From assembly GCA_040414495.1 (NCBI GenBank), contig JBEDUI010000074.1:1-34942 (forward strand): 34,942 nt of DNA, given 5' to 3'. The notes beneath the pieces are model-generated. The model had not been told where the DNA came from. It made no database searches and worked only from the letters and a program-made list of their open reading frames with translations. The first letter of the stretch is position 1. Every line of letters starts with the position of its first letter. The position numbers and the translations under genes were made by a program. This document shows, in pieces, positions 14,177-21,132 of this stretch. This DNA is from DATAVB01 sp040414495. Its GTDB lineage: Bacteria > Actinomycetota > Actinomycetes > Mycobacteriales > QHCD01.

Positions 14177-16522
14177 TCAGCGATCCGGGCGCAGCCGGTT
14201 GATGTGCCAGAGCGCCTCCACCAGCAGCATGCCGGCCAATCCACTGATCACCCCGATCAGCAGGCCCTTCGGATCTCCAATACTCAACGCGAAGAAATGC
14301 CGCGTGAACGGCACCAGCAGACACAGCGGGAATGCCAACGTCATCGCGGCGATGAGAACGATCTTCCACCATTCGTACGGGCGGGCCACCACCGCCAGCA
14401 CCCAGATGGCGATGAGAAACAGCGTCACCAGCGCGGCCGTACCGCTGCGCTCAGCGGTGGCGCCCGGTTGGTCGCGCACCAGAAGATACGTGACCAGTGT
14501 GGCCGCGCCGACGACGATCCCAGCCGGAATCGCCCGCCGCATCACCCGTTCCACGAAACCGGGCCGGGCTCGTTCGGAATTCGGTGCCAAGGCCAGAAAG
14601 AACGCCGGAATTCCAATCGTAAACGTACTGATCAACGTCAGGTGCCGGGGCAGGAACGGATACGGAATTCGCAAGGCGCCGATCATAATCGCCAGGAATA
14701 CCGAATACACGGTTTTGGTGAGGAAAAGGTTCGCGACCCGTTCGATATTGCCGATGACCCGCCGGCCCTCGCCGAGCACGTACGGCAGTGTCGCGAACAT
14801 GTTGTCCAGCAGTACGATCTGCGCCACCGCGCGGGTGGCCGGGCTGCCCGAACCCATCGCCACTCCGATGTCGGCGTCTTTGAGCGCGAGCACGTCGTTC
14901 ACCCCGTCGCCGGTCATCGCGACCGTATGTCCCGAGGACTGCAACGCGCCCACCATGTCCTGTTTCTGCGCCGGGGTGACCCGACCGAACACGCTGCCCT
15001 CATTCAGCTCGCGGGCCAACGTGTCCTGTTCTTCGGGCAGTTGCCGGGCATCGACCGGCCGGTCGGCGCCGGGCAGGTCCAATGTGGACGCGACCGCGCC
15101 GACCGCGACCGCGTTGTCGCCGGAAATGACCTTGACCGCGATGTCCTGGTCGGCGAAGTACTGCAGCGTCGGACGGGCGTCGGGCCGTACCCGCTGCTCC
15201 AGCACCACCAGCGCCTGCGCGTTCACCTCGCCGGGCGCGTTCGGGGCATCGACCGGCATCGCACAGGTACCGAGCAACAGCACCCGCAACCCTTGCGCAC
15301 CAAGCCGTTCGGCCTCGACCCGAGCCGGGCAATCGGCCGCCAACAGGACATCGGGCGCACCCAGAACCCAGTTGCCGTGGCCATCGAAGCTGGCGCCGCT
15401 CCACTTGCGGGCCGAGGAGAACGGCTCGACCGCGGTGGCCGGCCAGCCCGGGTCGGTGGGGTGCGCGTCGGCGATGGCCTGCAGGCTGGCGTTGGGGCGC
15501 GGGTCGGCGGCGGCCAGAGCCGCCAGCGCGCTGTCCACATCGGACCCGTCGGCCGACACATTCTCCACAGTGGACAGGCGCATCCCGTTTTCGGTGAGCG
15601 TGCCGGTCTTGTCGGCACAGACGACGTCGACCCGCGCCAATCCCTCGATCGCCGGCAATTCCTGCACCAGACAATTGCGCCGGCCAAGCCGGATAACGCC
15701 GATGGCGAAGGCGACACTGGTCAGCAGGATCAGACCTTCGGGGACCATCGGCACCAACGCGGCGACCATGCGGCGGATCGCCGCGGTCGTATCGGCGCTC
15801 TGCAATTGGCTGTAGATGACCAGCGCGCCGGCTGGGAACAGCAGCCAGGTGATGAAACGCAGAATCTGGTCGATTCCGCTGCGCAGCTGGGAATTGACCA
15901 AAGTGAACGTGCTGGCCTGCTCGGCCAGCCGGGCCGCGTACGCCTCCCGGCCGACCTTGGTCACCTGCAACGCACCGGAGCCCACCGCGACGAAACTGCC
16001 GGAGAGCACCTCGTCGCCGGTTCGTTTATCGATCGGGTCCGATTCGCCGGTCAGCAGCGATTCGTCGACCTCCAGCCCTTCGGCCCGTACGATCCGGCCG
16101 TCGACCACGATCTCGTCGCCGGGACCGAGTTCGAGAATGTCGTCCAGCACTATCTGATCGGCCGCCAATGCGACCACCGTGCCGTCGCGGCGGACCTGCG
16201 GGTGCGCCTCACCGAGGATCGCCAGCCGTTCCAGAGTCCGTTTGGCCCGCCATTCCTGGATAATCCCGATGAGCGTGTTGACCACGATGACGTAGCCGAA
16301 CAGACCGTCCTGGATCGGGCCGATCACCAGGATGATGACGAACAGCACGCCGATCATCGCGTTGAACCGGGTGAAGACGTTGGCCCGAATGATCTCGCCG
16401 ATCGACCGGCTGGCTCGGGCCGGCACATTGTTGGTGAGCCCGGCGGCTACGCGCTCGGCTACCTCGGCGGCGGTCAGTCCGCTATCGGCCGAGGTACGGG
16501 TGGCGAGGTCGGGCCGTGTCAC
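14177..16522 (-). CDS. ctpE: CtpE-like P-type cation (calcium) ATPase (781 aa)
   Basis: A P-type ATPase of the plasma membrane. Visible hallmarks are the actuator motif LLTGES (156-161), the helix-4 ion site VPEGL (260-264), the phosphorylation site DKTGTLTE (from D304), KWSGASF for nucleotide binding, and the hinge MTGDGVNDVLALKDADIGVA further on. Long identical stretches with my memory of mycobacterial CtpE (for example the KTVYSV region and FTIGIPAF) make the assignment firm; mycobacterial CtpE has been described as a calcium importer. The GTG at 16522 gives the usual N-terminus (TRPDLATRTSADSGLTAAEV); an in-frame ATG at 16615 would add 31 residues and approach the divergent ppk2 start. 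The adh gene follows after ten bases. Confidence 0.9.
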   Translation of the reverse strand: MTRPDLATRTSADSGLTAAEVAERVAAGLTNNVPARASRSIGEIIRANVFTRFNAMIGVLFVIILVIGPIQDGLFGYVIVVNTLIGIIQEWRAKRTLERLAILGEAHPQVRRDGTVVALAADQIVLDDILELGPGDEIVVDGRIVRAEGLEVDESLLTGESDPIDKRTGDEVLSGSFVAVGSGALQVTKVGREAYAARLAEQASTFTLVNSQLRSGIDQILRFITWLLFPAGALVIYSQLQSADTTAAIRRMVAALVPMVPEGLILLTSVAFAIGVIRLGRRNCLVQELPAIEGLARVDVVCADKTGTLTENGMRLSTVENVSADGSDVDSALAALAAADPRPNASLQAIADAHPTDPGWPATAVEPFSSARKWSGASFDGHGNWVLGAPDVLLAADCPARVEAERLGAQGLRVLLLGTCAMPVDAPNAPGEVNAQALVVLEQRVRPDARPTLQYFADQDIAVKVISGDNAVAVGAVASTLDLPGADRPVDARQLPEEQDTLARELNEGSVFGRVTPAQKQDMVGALQSSGHTVAMTGDGVNDVLALKDADIGVAMGSGSPATRAVAQIVLLDNMFATLPYVLGEGRRVIGNIERVANLFLTKTVYSVFLAIMIGALRIPYPFLPRHLTLISTFTIGIPAFFLALAPNSERARPGFVERVMRRAIPAGIVVGAATLVTYLLVRDQPGATAERSGTAALVTLFLIAIWVLAVVARPYEWWKIVLIAAMTLAFPLCLLVPFTRHFFALSIGDPKGLLIGVISGLAGMLLVEALWHINRLRPDR

Positions 16523-16541
16523 TGATCGCGATGGTATGCGA

Positions 16542-16555
16542 TCGGCCCGGGCCGA
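16542..16555. promoter_or_regulatory. Perfect 14-bp palindrome in the ctpE-ppk2 divergent spacer
   Basis: TCGGCCCGGGCCGA is fully self-complementary and sits 20 bases upstream of the preferred ctpE start, in the 154-bp spacer to ppk2. It could be an operator, but GC-rich palindromes arise easily at this base composition. If ctpE started at 16615 the site would lie inside its coding sequence. Confidence 0.25.
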
Positions 16556-16676
16556 CGCGTGAAGCGCGGCATGCCCACGTCTGATGACCTGGTCCGAACC
16601 GCCCGCGGGTCGCATACTGCAGATAGTTGATCACGGGGGCGCGGCACAGCCCGAGTGCCGAGGGCGGAGGTTTCCG

Positions 16677-17552
16677 ATGGCCCAAAAACAGGCGGCTCAA
16701 AAAGCCCAGAAAAAGACGGCCCAGAAAGCGAGCGATTCTCAAGAAAAGCCTGACGACCGGCCGCCGCGGCTGAGTCGCAAGGTCTACGAGCGCGAGTTGC
16801 TGCGGCTGCAGGGCGAGCTGGTCACGATGCAGGAATGGGTCCGGGCCGAGGGCGCCCGGGTCGTGGTGATTTTCGAGGGGCGGGACGCGGCCGGCAAGGG
16901 CGGCACGATCAAACGGATCACCGAGCACCTCAATCCCCGGGTCGCCCGCATCGCCGCGTTGCCGGCTCCAAACGATCGGCAACAATCACAGTGGTATTTC
17001 CAGCGGTACGTCGAGCAGCTGCCGGCGGCCGGGGAAATTGTCTTGTTCGACCGCAGTTGGTACAACCGCGCCGGTGTCGAATGGGTGATGGGTTTCTGCA
17101 CCGCGGACGAACACCGCAGATTTTTACGGCAGTGCCCGATCTTCGAACGGCTGCTGGTCGAGGACGGCATCATGCTGCGCAAGTACTGGTTCTCGGTCAG
17201 CGACGCGGAGCAGGACCGGCGCTTCCGGGCCCGGCTGGAGGACTCGATGCGGCAGTGGAAACTGTCCCCGATGGACCTGGAATCGATCAAACGGTGGGAG
17301 CAGTATTCGCGGGCAAAGGACGAAATGCTCGTCTACACCGATATTCCGGAATGCCCGTGGATTGACGTGGAGAGCGACGACAAACGCCGGGCCCGGATCA
17401 ACATGATCGCCCACCTACTCTCGACAATTCCGTACCACGAGGTGAAACGACCGGAGCTGGAACTGCCGGACCGTCCACCCGGGACCGGCTACCAACGGCC
17501 GGCGCGGGAATTGCAGACGTACGTGCCCGATCACGCGGCCACATTGGACTGA
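16677..17552 (+). CDS. ppk2: Polyphosphate kinase 2 (PPK2) family protein (291 aa)
   Basis: A cytosolic P-loop kinase that moves phosphate between polyphosphate and nucleoside diphosphates. Walker A is FEGRDAAGKGGTIKRI (about 66-81), Walker B is LFDRSWYNRAGVEWVMGF (about 123-140), and the lid region contains FRARLEDSMRQWKLSPMD and W..YS.AKDEML. The first ~30 residues are a Lys/Gln/Ala-rich low-complexity tail (AQKQAAQKAQKKTAQKAS), probably disordered. The ATG at 16677 has GGAGG six bases upstream, which rejects the longer frame from 16584. It ends three bases before the convergent coxG stop. The preferred nucleotide cannot be told from sequence. Confidence 0.93.
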   Translation: MAQKQAAQKAQKKTAQKASDSQEKPDDRPPRLSRKVYERELLRLQGELVTMQEWVRAEGARVVVIFEGRDAAGKGGTIKRITEHLNPRVARIAALPAPNDRQQSQWYFQRYVEQLPAAGEIVLFDRSWYNRAGVEWVMGFCTADEHRRFLRQCPIFERLLVEDGIMLRKYWFSVSDAEQDRRFRARLEDSMRQWKLSPMDLESIKRWEQYSRAKDEMLVYTDIPECPWIDVESDDKRRARINMIAHLLSTIPYHEVKRPELELPDRPPGTGYQRPARELQTYVPDHAATLD

Positions 17553-17555
17553 CCC

Positions 17556-18185
17556 TCAGGTGCGGTGGCGGCGCAGCAGCGTCAGCACCACCAGCAGCAC
17601 GATGGCGCCTCCCACGACCGGACCGAGTCGTTTGAGAATCGGCACGCCAGCGGCCTGCAACAGGCTCACCGGCGCTGCTTCCGGTGTTGATTCCGGCGCT
17701 GTTTCCGTGGGACTGTCCGATTTGGACACTGTGGGTGGCTTTTCGGCCAGCACCTCGTGTTCCAGGCAGTCCACGAACTGACCCAGTAGCCGCGTACTGA
17801 TCTCGGCCAGCGTTCCCTGCCCGAACTGGGCCAGCCGGCCAGAAATCGTCAGATCGGTCTGCACCTGGACCCGGGTCGCTTCGCCGTCCGGGTTCAGTTG
17901 TGCGGTGATCACCGCGCTGGCCTGGCCTTTGCCGGTCGACTCCTTGCCCCGGGCCTCCAATACGGCCCGGTGCTTGGTTTCGTCGAGTTCGGTGAACCGG
18001 GCCTGCCCGCGGAAGGTGGCGAGCATCGGGCCGACCTTGACCCGGACCTGGCCGCGGTAGATATCACCGTCCACTTCGGTCAACTGGGCGCCGGGCATGC
18101 ACGGAGCGACCCGTTCCACATCGGTGAGCAACGCCCAGGCTTCGTCGATCGGGCGGGATACGACGAATTCATTGGCTAGCTGCAT
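17556..18185 (-). CDS. coxG: CoxG, SRPBCC-domain CO dehydrogenase accessory protein (209 aa)
   Basis: Residues 1-150 are a CoxG-type SRPBCC domain: FVVSRPIDEAWALLTDVERV, CMPGAQLTEVDGDIYRGQVRVKVGP, GKESTGKGQA and GRLAQFGQGTLAEISTRLL segments. A Ser/Pro/Glu-rich linker follows and one C-terminal hydrophobic helix (PVVGGAIVLLVVLTLL) ends in RRHRT, which would anchor the protein in the membrane. CoxG proteins link CO dehydrogenase to the membrane and the quinone pool; menaquinone handling has been reported in mycobacteria. The ATG at 18185 has AAAGGA five bases upstream. It overlaps the coxE end by 17 bases and is the last gene of the cox operon. Confidence 0.92.
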   Translation of the reverse strand: MQLANEFVVSRPIDEAWALLTDVERVAPCMPGAQLTEVDGDIYRGQVRVKVGPMLATFRGQARFTELDETKHRAVLEARGKESTGKGQASAVITAQLNPDGEATRVQVQTDLTISGRLAQFGQGTLAEISTRLLGQFVDCLEHEVLAEKPPTVSKSDSPTETAPESTPEAAPVSLLQAAGVPILKRLGPVVGGAIVLLVVLTLLRRHRT

Positions 18186-19353
18186 GAGGGTCCTTTCGGG
18201 TACGGACCGGGTCGGCGAGCGCATCGAGTAGGTCGCCGAGCGCGGTCAGGGTGTGTACGCCGACGACCGCATCGCAGTACGGCCAGGCCGCCGCCATGCC
18301 GCCCACGAGCGGGCGGTAGTCGGTGCCGGCGACCCGCGGGTTGCCCCACACGATGCGGTACGCCACCCGGGACAGCCGGGCCATTTCGTGCCCGAGCACG
18401 GCCGGATCGCCGGTGTCCCAGCCATCGGAGACGATCAGCACCACCGCGCCGCGGGCCAGTCCGCGGACTCCGTAGTGGTCGTTGAACTCGCGTAGCGTTT
18501 CCCCGATCCGGGTGCCGCCGGACCAGTCCGGCGCGGTTTGCCCGGCCCGGGCCAACGCGAGCGCGGGCCGGCCGACCGCGAACTCGCGGGTCAGTCGGGT
18601 CAGCCGGGTGGCGAACGTGAACACCTCGGCCCGGGAGCCGCCGGCGGCGCAGTACAGCAACTGCAACAGCGCGCGGGCGTACGGCTCCATCGACCCGGAA
18701 ATGTCGCACAGCACCACCAACCGCCGCGGCCGTTCACCGGGGGTACGCCGGGTGATGTGCACCGGATCGCCGCCGGTCTGCCGGGCCCGGCGCAACGTGC
18801 CCCGCAGGTCGACCCGACGCCCGGCCGGCCGCACCCGAAATCGCCGGGACCGCCGAGGTGGCGTCACCAACCGCAGCCGGCTCATCAGCTGCGCCAACAG
18901 CAGCAACTCCTCCGGCGAGAGGTCGGCGAAATCCCTGGTAGCAAGCCGTTCCTGCGCGCTGGCCACCGCCCGCAGAGCTTCGACCCGGCTGCGTTCGCCA
19001 CCACCGGAACCGTGCTGCAGTTGGGGTGAGCCGGGGCCGGCCGTCCCGGGATGGGCGGCCCGCAGTTGCGGTACCGGCGGGGCGTTCGGGTCGCCCCGCT
19101 CGGCTCCGGTCGGGTCCACCGCGCCGCCGAATACCGCCGCGAACACCGCGTCGAACGTCTGCCGTTGCGCGGGATCGGAGACCAGCGTGGCGAGGGCGCA
19201 CTGGTGCAGCGTGCTGGTGCTCTGCGGTCGGACCAGCTCGATGGCGCGGGCGAACCGTTCGCACCGATCCGGCCCGACCGGCAGTCCGGCCTGATGCAGG
19301 GCGGCGCCGAAGCGGGCGACGACAGCGGCGAGGTCAGCGGCAAGGTCAGTCAT
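18169..19353 (-). CDS. coxE: CoxE, VWA-domain CO dehydrogenase maturation protein (394 aa)
   Basis: The N-terminal ~200 residues are helical and variable, with a Gly/Ser/Pro-rich linker around 80-120. A C-terminal von Willebrand A domain begins at about 210 with the metal-ion-dependent adhesion site DISGS (217-221); the SGGTRIGETL and VLIVSDGWDTGDP segments complete the MIDAS. CoxE works with the AAA+ ATPase CoxD in assembling the CuSMoO2 active site of aerobic CO dehydrogenase; this role is known for the family. Its start overlaps the coxD end by eight bases and its end overlaps coxG, so expression is coupled. Confidence 0.92.
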   Translation of the reverse strand: MTDLAADLAAVVARFGAALHQAGLPVGPDRCERFARAIELVRPQSTSTLHQCALATLVSDPAQRQTFDAVFAAVFGGAVDPTGAERGDPNAPPVPQLRAAHPGTAGPGSPQLQHGSGGGERSRVEALRAVASAQERLATRDFADLSPEELLLLAQLMSRLRLVTPPRRSRRFRVRPAGRRVDLRGTLRRARQTGGDPVHITRRTPGERPRRLVVLCDISGSMEPYARALLQLLYCAAGGSRAEVFTFATRLTRLTREFAVGRPALALARAGQTAPDWSGGTRIGETLREFNDHYGVRGLARGAVVLIVSDGWDTGDPAVLGHEMARLSRVAYRIVWGNPRVAGTDYRPLVGGMAAAWPYCDAVVGVHTLTALGDLLDALADPVRTRKDPHAASQ

Positions 19354-20239
19354 GGCGGGTCAGCACCCCGTCCAGCCCGGCATGCCGGGTCGCCTCAGCG
19401 TCCTCGGGATATTTCAGTACGGCCGACAGCGTCGCCTCGGCCGCCGGTACGTCCAGTTCGCTCACCCCGAGTACGTGCAGGGCCGCCGCCCAGTCGATCG
19501 CCTCGGCCACGCCGGGCGATTTGGTCAGCCCGAGGTCCCGCATCCGCGCCACCGCGCCGGCCACCTGGGTCGCGATCCGGGCCGAGCTGCCGGGCACCCG
19601 GCGCCGCACGATGGCGGCCACCCGGTCCGGTCGCGGGTAGTCGATCCAGTGGTAGAGGCAGCGTCTTTTCAACGCGTCGTGCAGGTCGCGGGTGCGGTTC
19701 GAGGTCAGTACGGCCACCGGCGCCATGGTCGCCCGCCGGGTGCCCAACTCCGGGATCGTCACCGCCGATTCGGCCAGGAGCTCGAACAGGAAAGCCTCGA
19801 ATTCGTCGTCGGCCCGGTCGATTTCGTCGATGAGCAATACGGCCGGCCGCGGCCCGGGGTGATCCAACGCCGCCAACAGCGGACGGGCCAGTAAATAGTC
19901 CGGGCTGAACAAATCGATCTCGCGCGGCGTTTGTCCGTGCGCCTCGGCTAGCCGGATGGCCAGCAGTTGCCGCGGATAATTCCATTCGTACAAGGCTTCC
20001 GCGACCGACAACCCCTCGTAACACTGCAACCGGATCAGCGGCGTCTGCAGCGCCTGCGCGAGGGCCTTGGCCGCCTCGGTTTTGCCGACCCCGGGCTCAC
20101 CTTCCAGCAGTAGCGGCTGGCTCATTCGTACGGCCAGAAACAACGCCATCGACAACGATTCGTCGGCCAGGTAGTCGGCGCTATCGAGGCCGGCGCGCAG
20201 CGCGGCGACATCGGGCAGCAGTTCGGTGCGGTCGCTCAT
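19346..20239 (-). CDS. coxD: CoxD, MoxR-type AAA+ ATPase (297 aa)
   Basis: Walker A GEPGVGKT at 47-54, Walker B LLIDEID at 135-141, sensor-1 segment VAVLTSNRTRDLHDALKRRC and a helical C-terminal lid identify a MoxR-family chaperone ATPase. In CO dehydrogenase operons CoxD supports sulfur and copper insertion into the molybdenum site, with CoxE as partner. The start is the ATG at 20239, which overlaps the stop of the upstream XdhC-YHS gene (ATGA). A much longer open frame upstream is a shadow of that gene in another frame. Confidence 0.93.
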   Translation of the reverse strand: MSDRTELLPDVAALRAGLDSADYLADESLSMALFLAVRMSQPLLLEGEPGVGKTEAAKALAQALQTPLIRLQCYEGLSVAEALYEWNYPRQLLAIRLAEAHGQTPREIDLFSPDYLLARPLLAALDHPGPRPAVLLIDEIDRADDEFEAFLFELLAESAVTIPELGTRRATMAPVAVLTSNRTRDLHDALKRRCLYHWIDYPRPDRVAAIVRRRVPGSSARIATQVAGAVARMRDLGLTKSPGVAEAIDWAAALHVLGVSELDVPAAEATLSAVLKYPEDAEATRHAGLDGVLTRHD

Positions 20240-21132
20240 GCGGCGAAACGGCCCGGGTCGTCGACGAAACGGGACCGGCAGCCGGGGGAGCAGAAGTACC
20301 AGGTCCGCCCGGCGTGTTCGGCTCGCAGCGATGCGTCGGCCACCGCGACGCTCATGCCGCAAACGGGATCGGTATCGGTTTCCATGACCGATTTGACCCC
20401 GGCGTGAGGCTCTCGGGTCGCGACGATCTCGGCCAGGATCGACAGCGCTACGTCCGGTGGCGTGTGGGCGGCGATGTCGAGCCCGGCCGGGGTGCGCACC
20501 CGGGCCCGCTGCTCGTCGCTGACCGCGAGGCTGGCGACCACGGCCGGACCGCGGCGCCGGCTGGCTACCAGCGCGACGTACGGCACCCCGGCCCGCAGTG
20601 CCGCGGTCAACATCGGCTCCTCGTCCCGGCCGTGCGAGGCGACCACCACCGCCGCCGCATCCGGCGGGATCGGCGCGGTCGCGTCGTTCACCTCGCTCAC
20701 CTGGTAATCCATGGCGATACCGATCCGGGTCAGCGACCGGGCCACCGGCGTATCGCCGAAGACCAGCACGAGCGGCACCGGGATCACCGCCTCCAGGAAG
20801 ATCTCCAACGTGCCGCCGGACAGACACGGGTTGGCGACCTCGACGTATCCCTCGCCGGACCGTTCGGTACTCGTACCCGGGCTGATCCGCAGCAGCGTCG
20901 ACTCGCCGGATTCCAACAGCCGCAGGCCGTGCAGCCGGACCGTCGCCTCGGCGCAGGCGCCGCCGACGAACCCGTCGATCGACCCGTCGGCCAGTACGAT
21001 GGCCCGGTCGCCGGCTTTGGCGCTGGTCGGCCGTTCGGCCCGGACCACCATCGCTCGTACGAACGGGGTCCGGGACCAGGTCAGTTCGTCGGCGTGGTTG
21101 TCCAGGTCGGTACGGGTCATGTGATCGCTCAC
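20236..21132 (-). CDS. XdhC/CoxI-type protein with C-terminal YHS domain (298 aa)
   Basis: Residues 1-110 resemble the XdhC/CoxI N-terminal domain (SAKAGDRAIVLADGSIDGFVGGACAE split over 37-62; the GG.C motif is at 57-60). Residues 118-245 form the Rossmann-like XdhC domain (LVLVFGDTPVARSLTRIG, then VASHGRDEEPML and ASRRR). XdhC proteins bind the molybdenum cofactor and hand it, often sulfurated, to hydroxylase-type enzymes. Residues 252-298 are a YHS metal-binding domain with C258 (DPVCGM), C281 and C285 (YFCSPGC). The GTG at 21132 overlaps the coxL TGA (GTGA). A second, YHS-less XdhC lies at 27191-28321. Confidence 0.88.
   Translation of the reverse strand: MSDHMTRTDLDNHADELTWSRTPFVRAMVVRAERPTSAKAGDRAIVLADGSIDGFVGGACAEATVRLHGLRLLESGESTLLRISPGTSTERSGEGYVEVANPCLSGGTLEIFLEAVIPVPLVLVFGDTPVARSLTRIGIAMDYQVSEVNDATAPIPPDAAAVVVASHGRDEEPMLTAALRAGVPYVALVASRRRGPAVVASLAVSDEQRARVRTPAGLDIAAHTPPDVALSILAEIVATREPHAGVKSVMETDTDPVCGMSVAVADASLRAEHAGRTWYFCSPGCRSRFVDDPGRFAA

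Noticed and set aside
14165..16525. 786-codon open frame on the plus strand
   Set aside because: It lies antisense to ctpE, has a Gln/Arg/His/Gly-rich composition with no domain, and is a GC-bias shadow. The same applies to 4969-6195, 7872-9425, 13827-15815, 30081-31376 and 31398-32558 on the plus strand.
16584..16676. Upstream extension of PPK2 from ATG 16584
   Set aside because: GGAGG lies six bases before ATG 16677, and the extension is dissimilar to the family and lies in the divergent promoter spacer.
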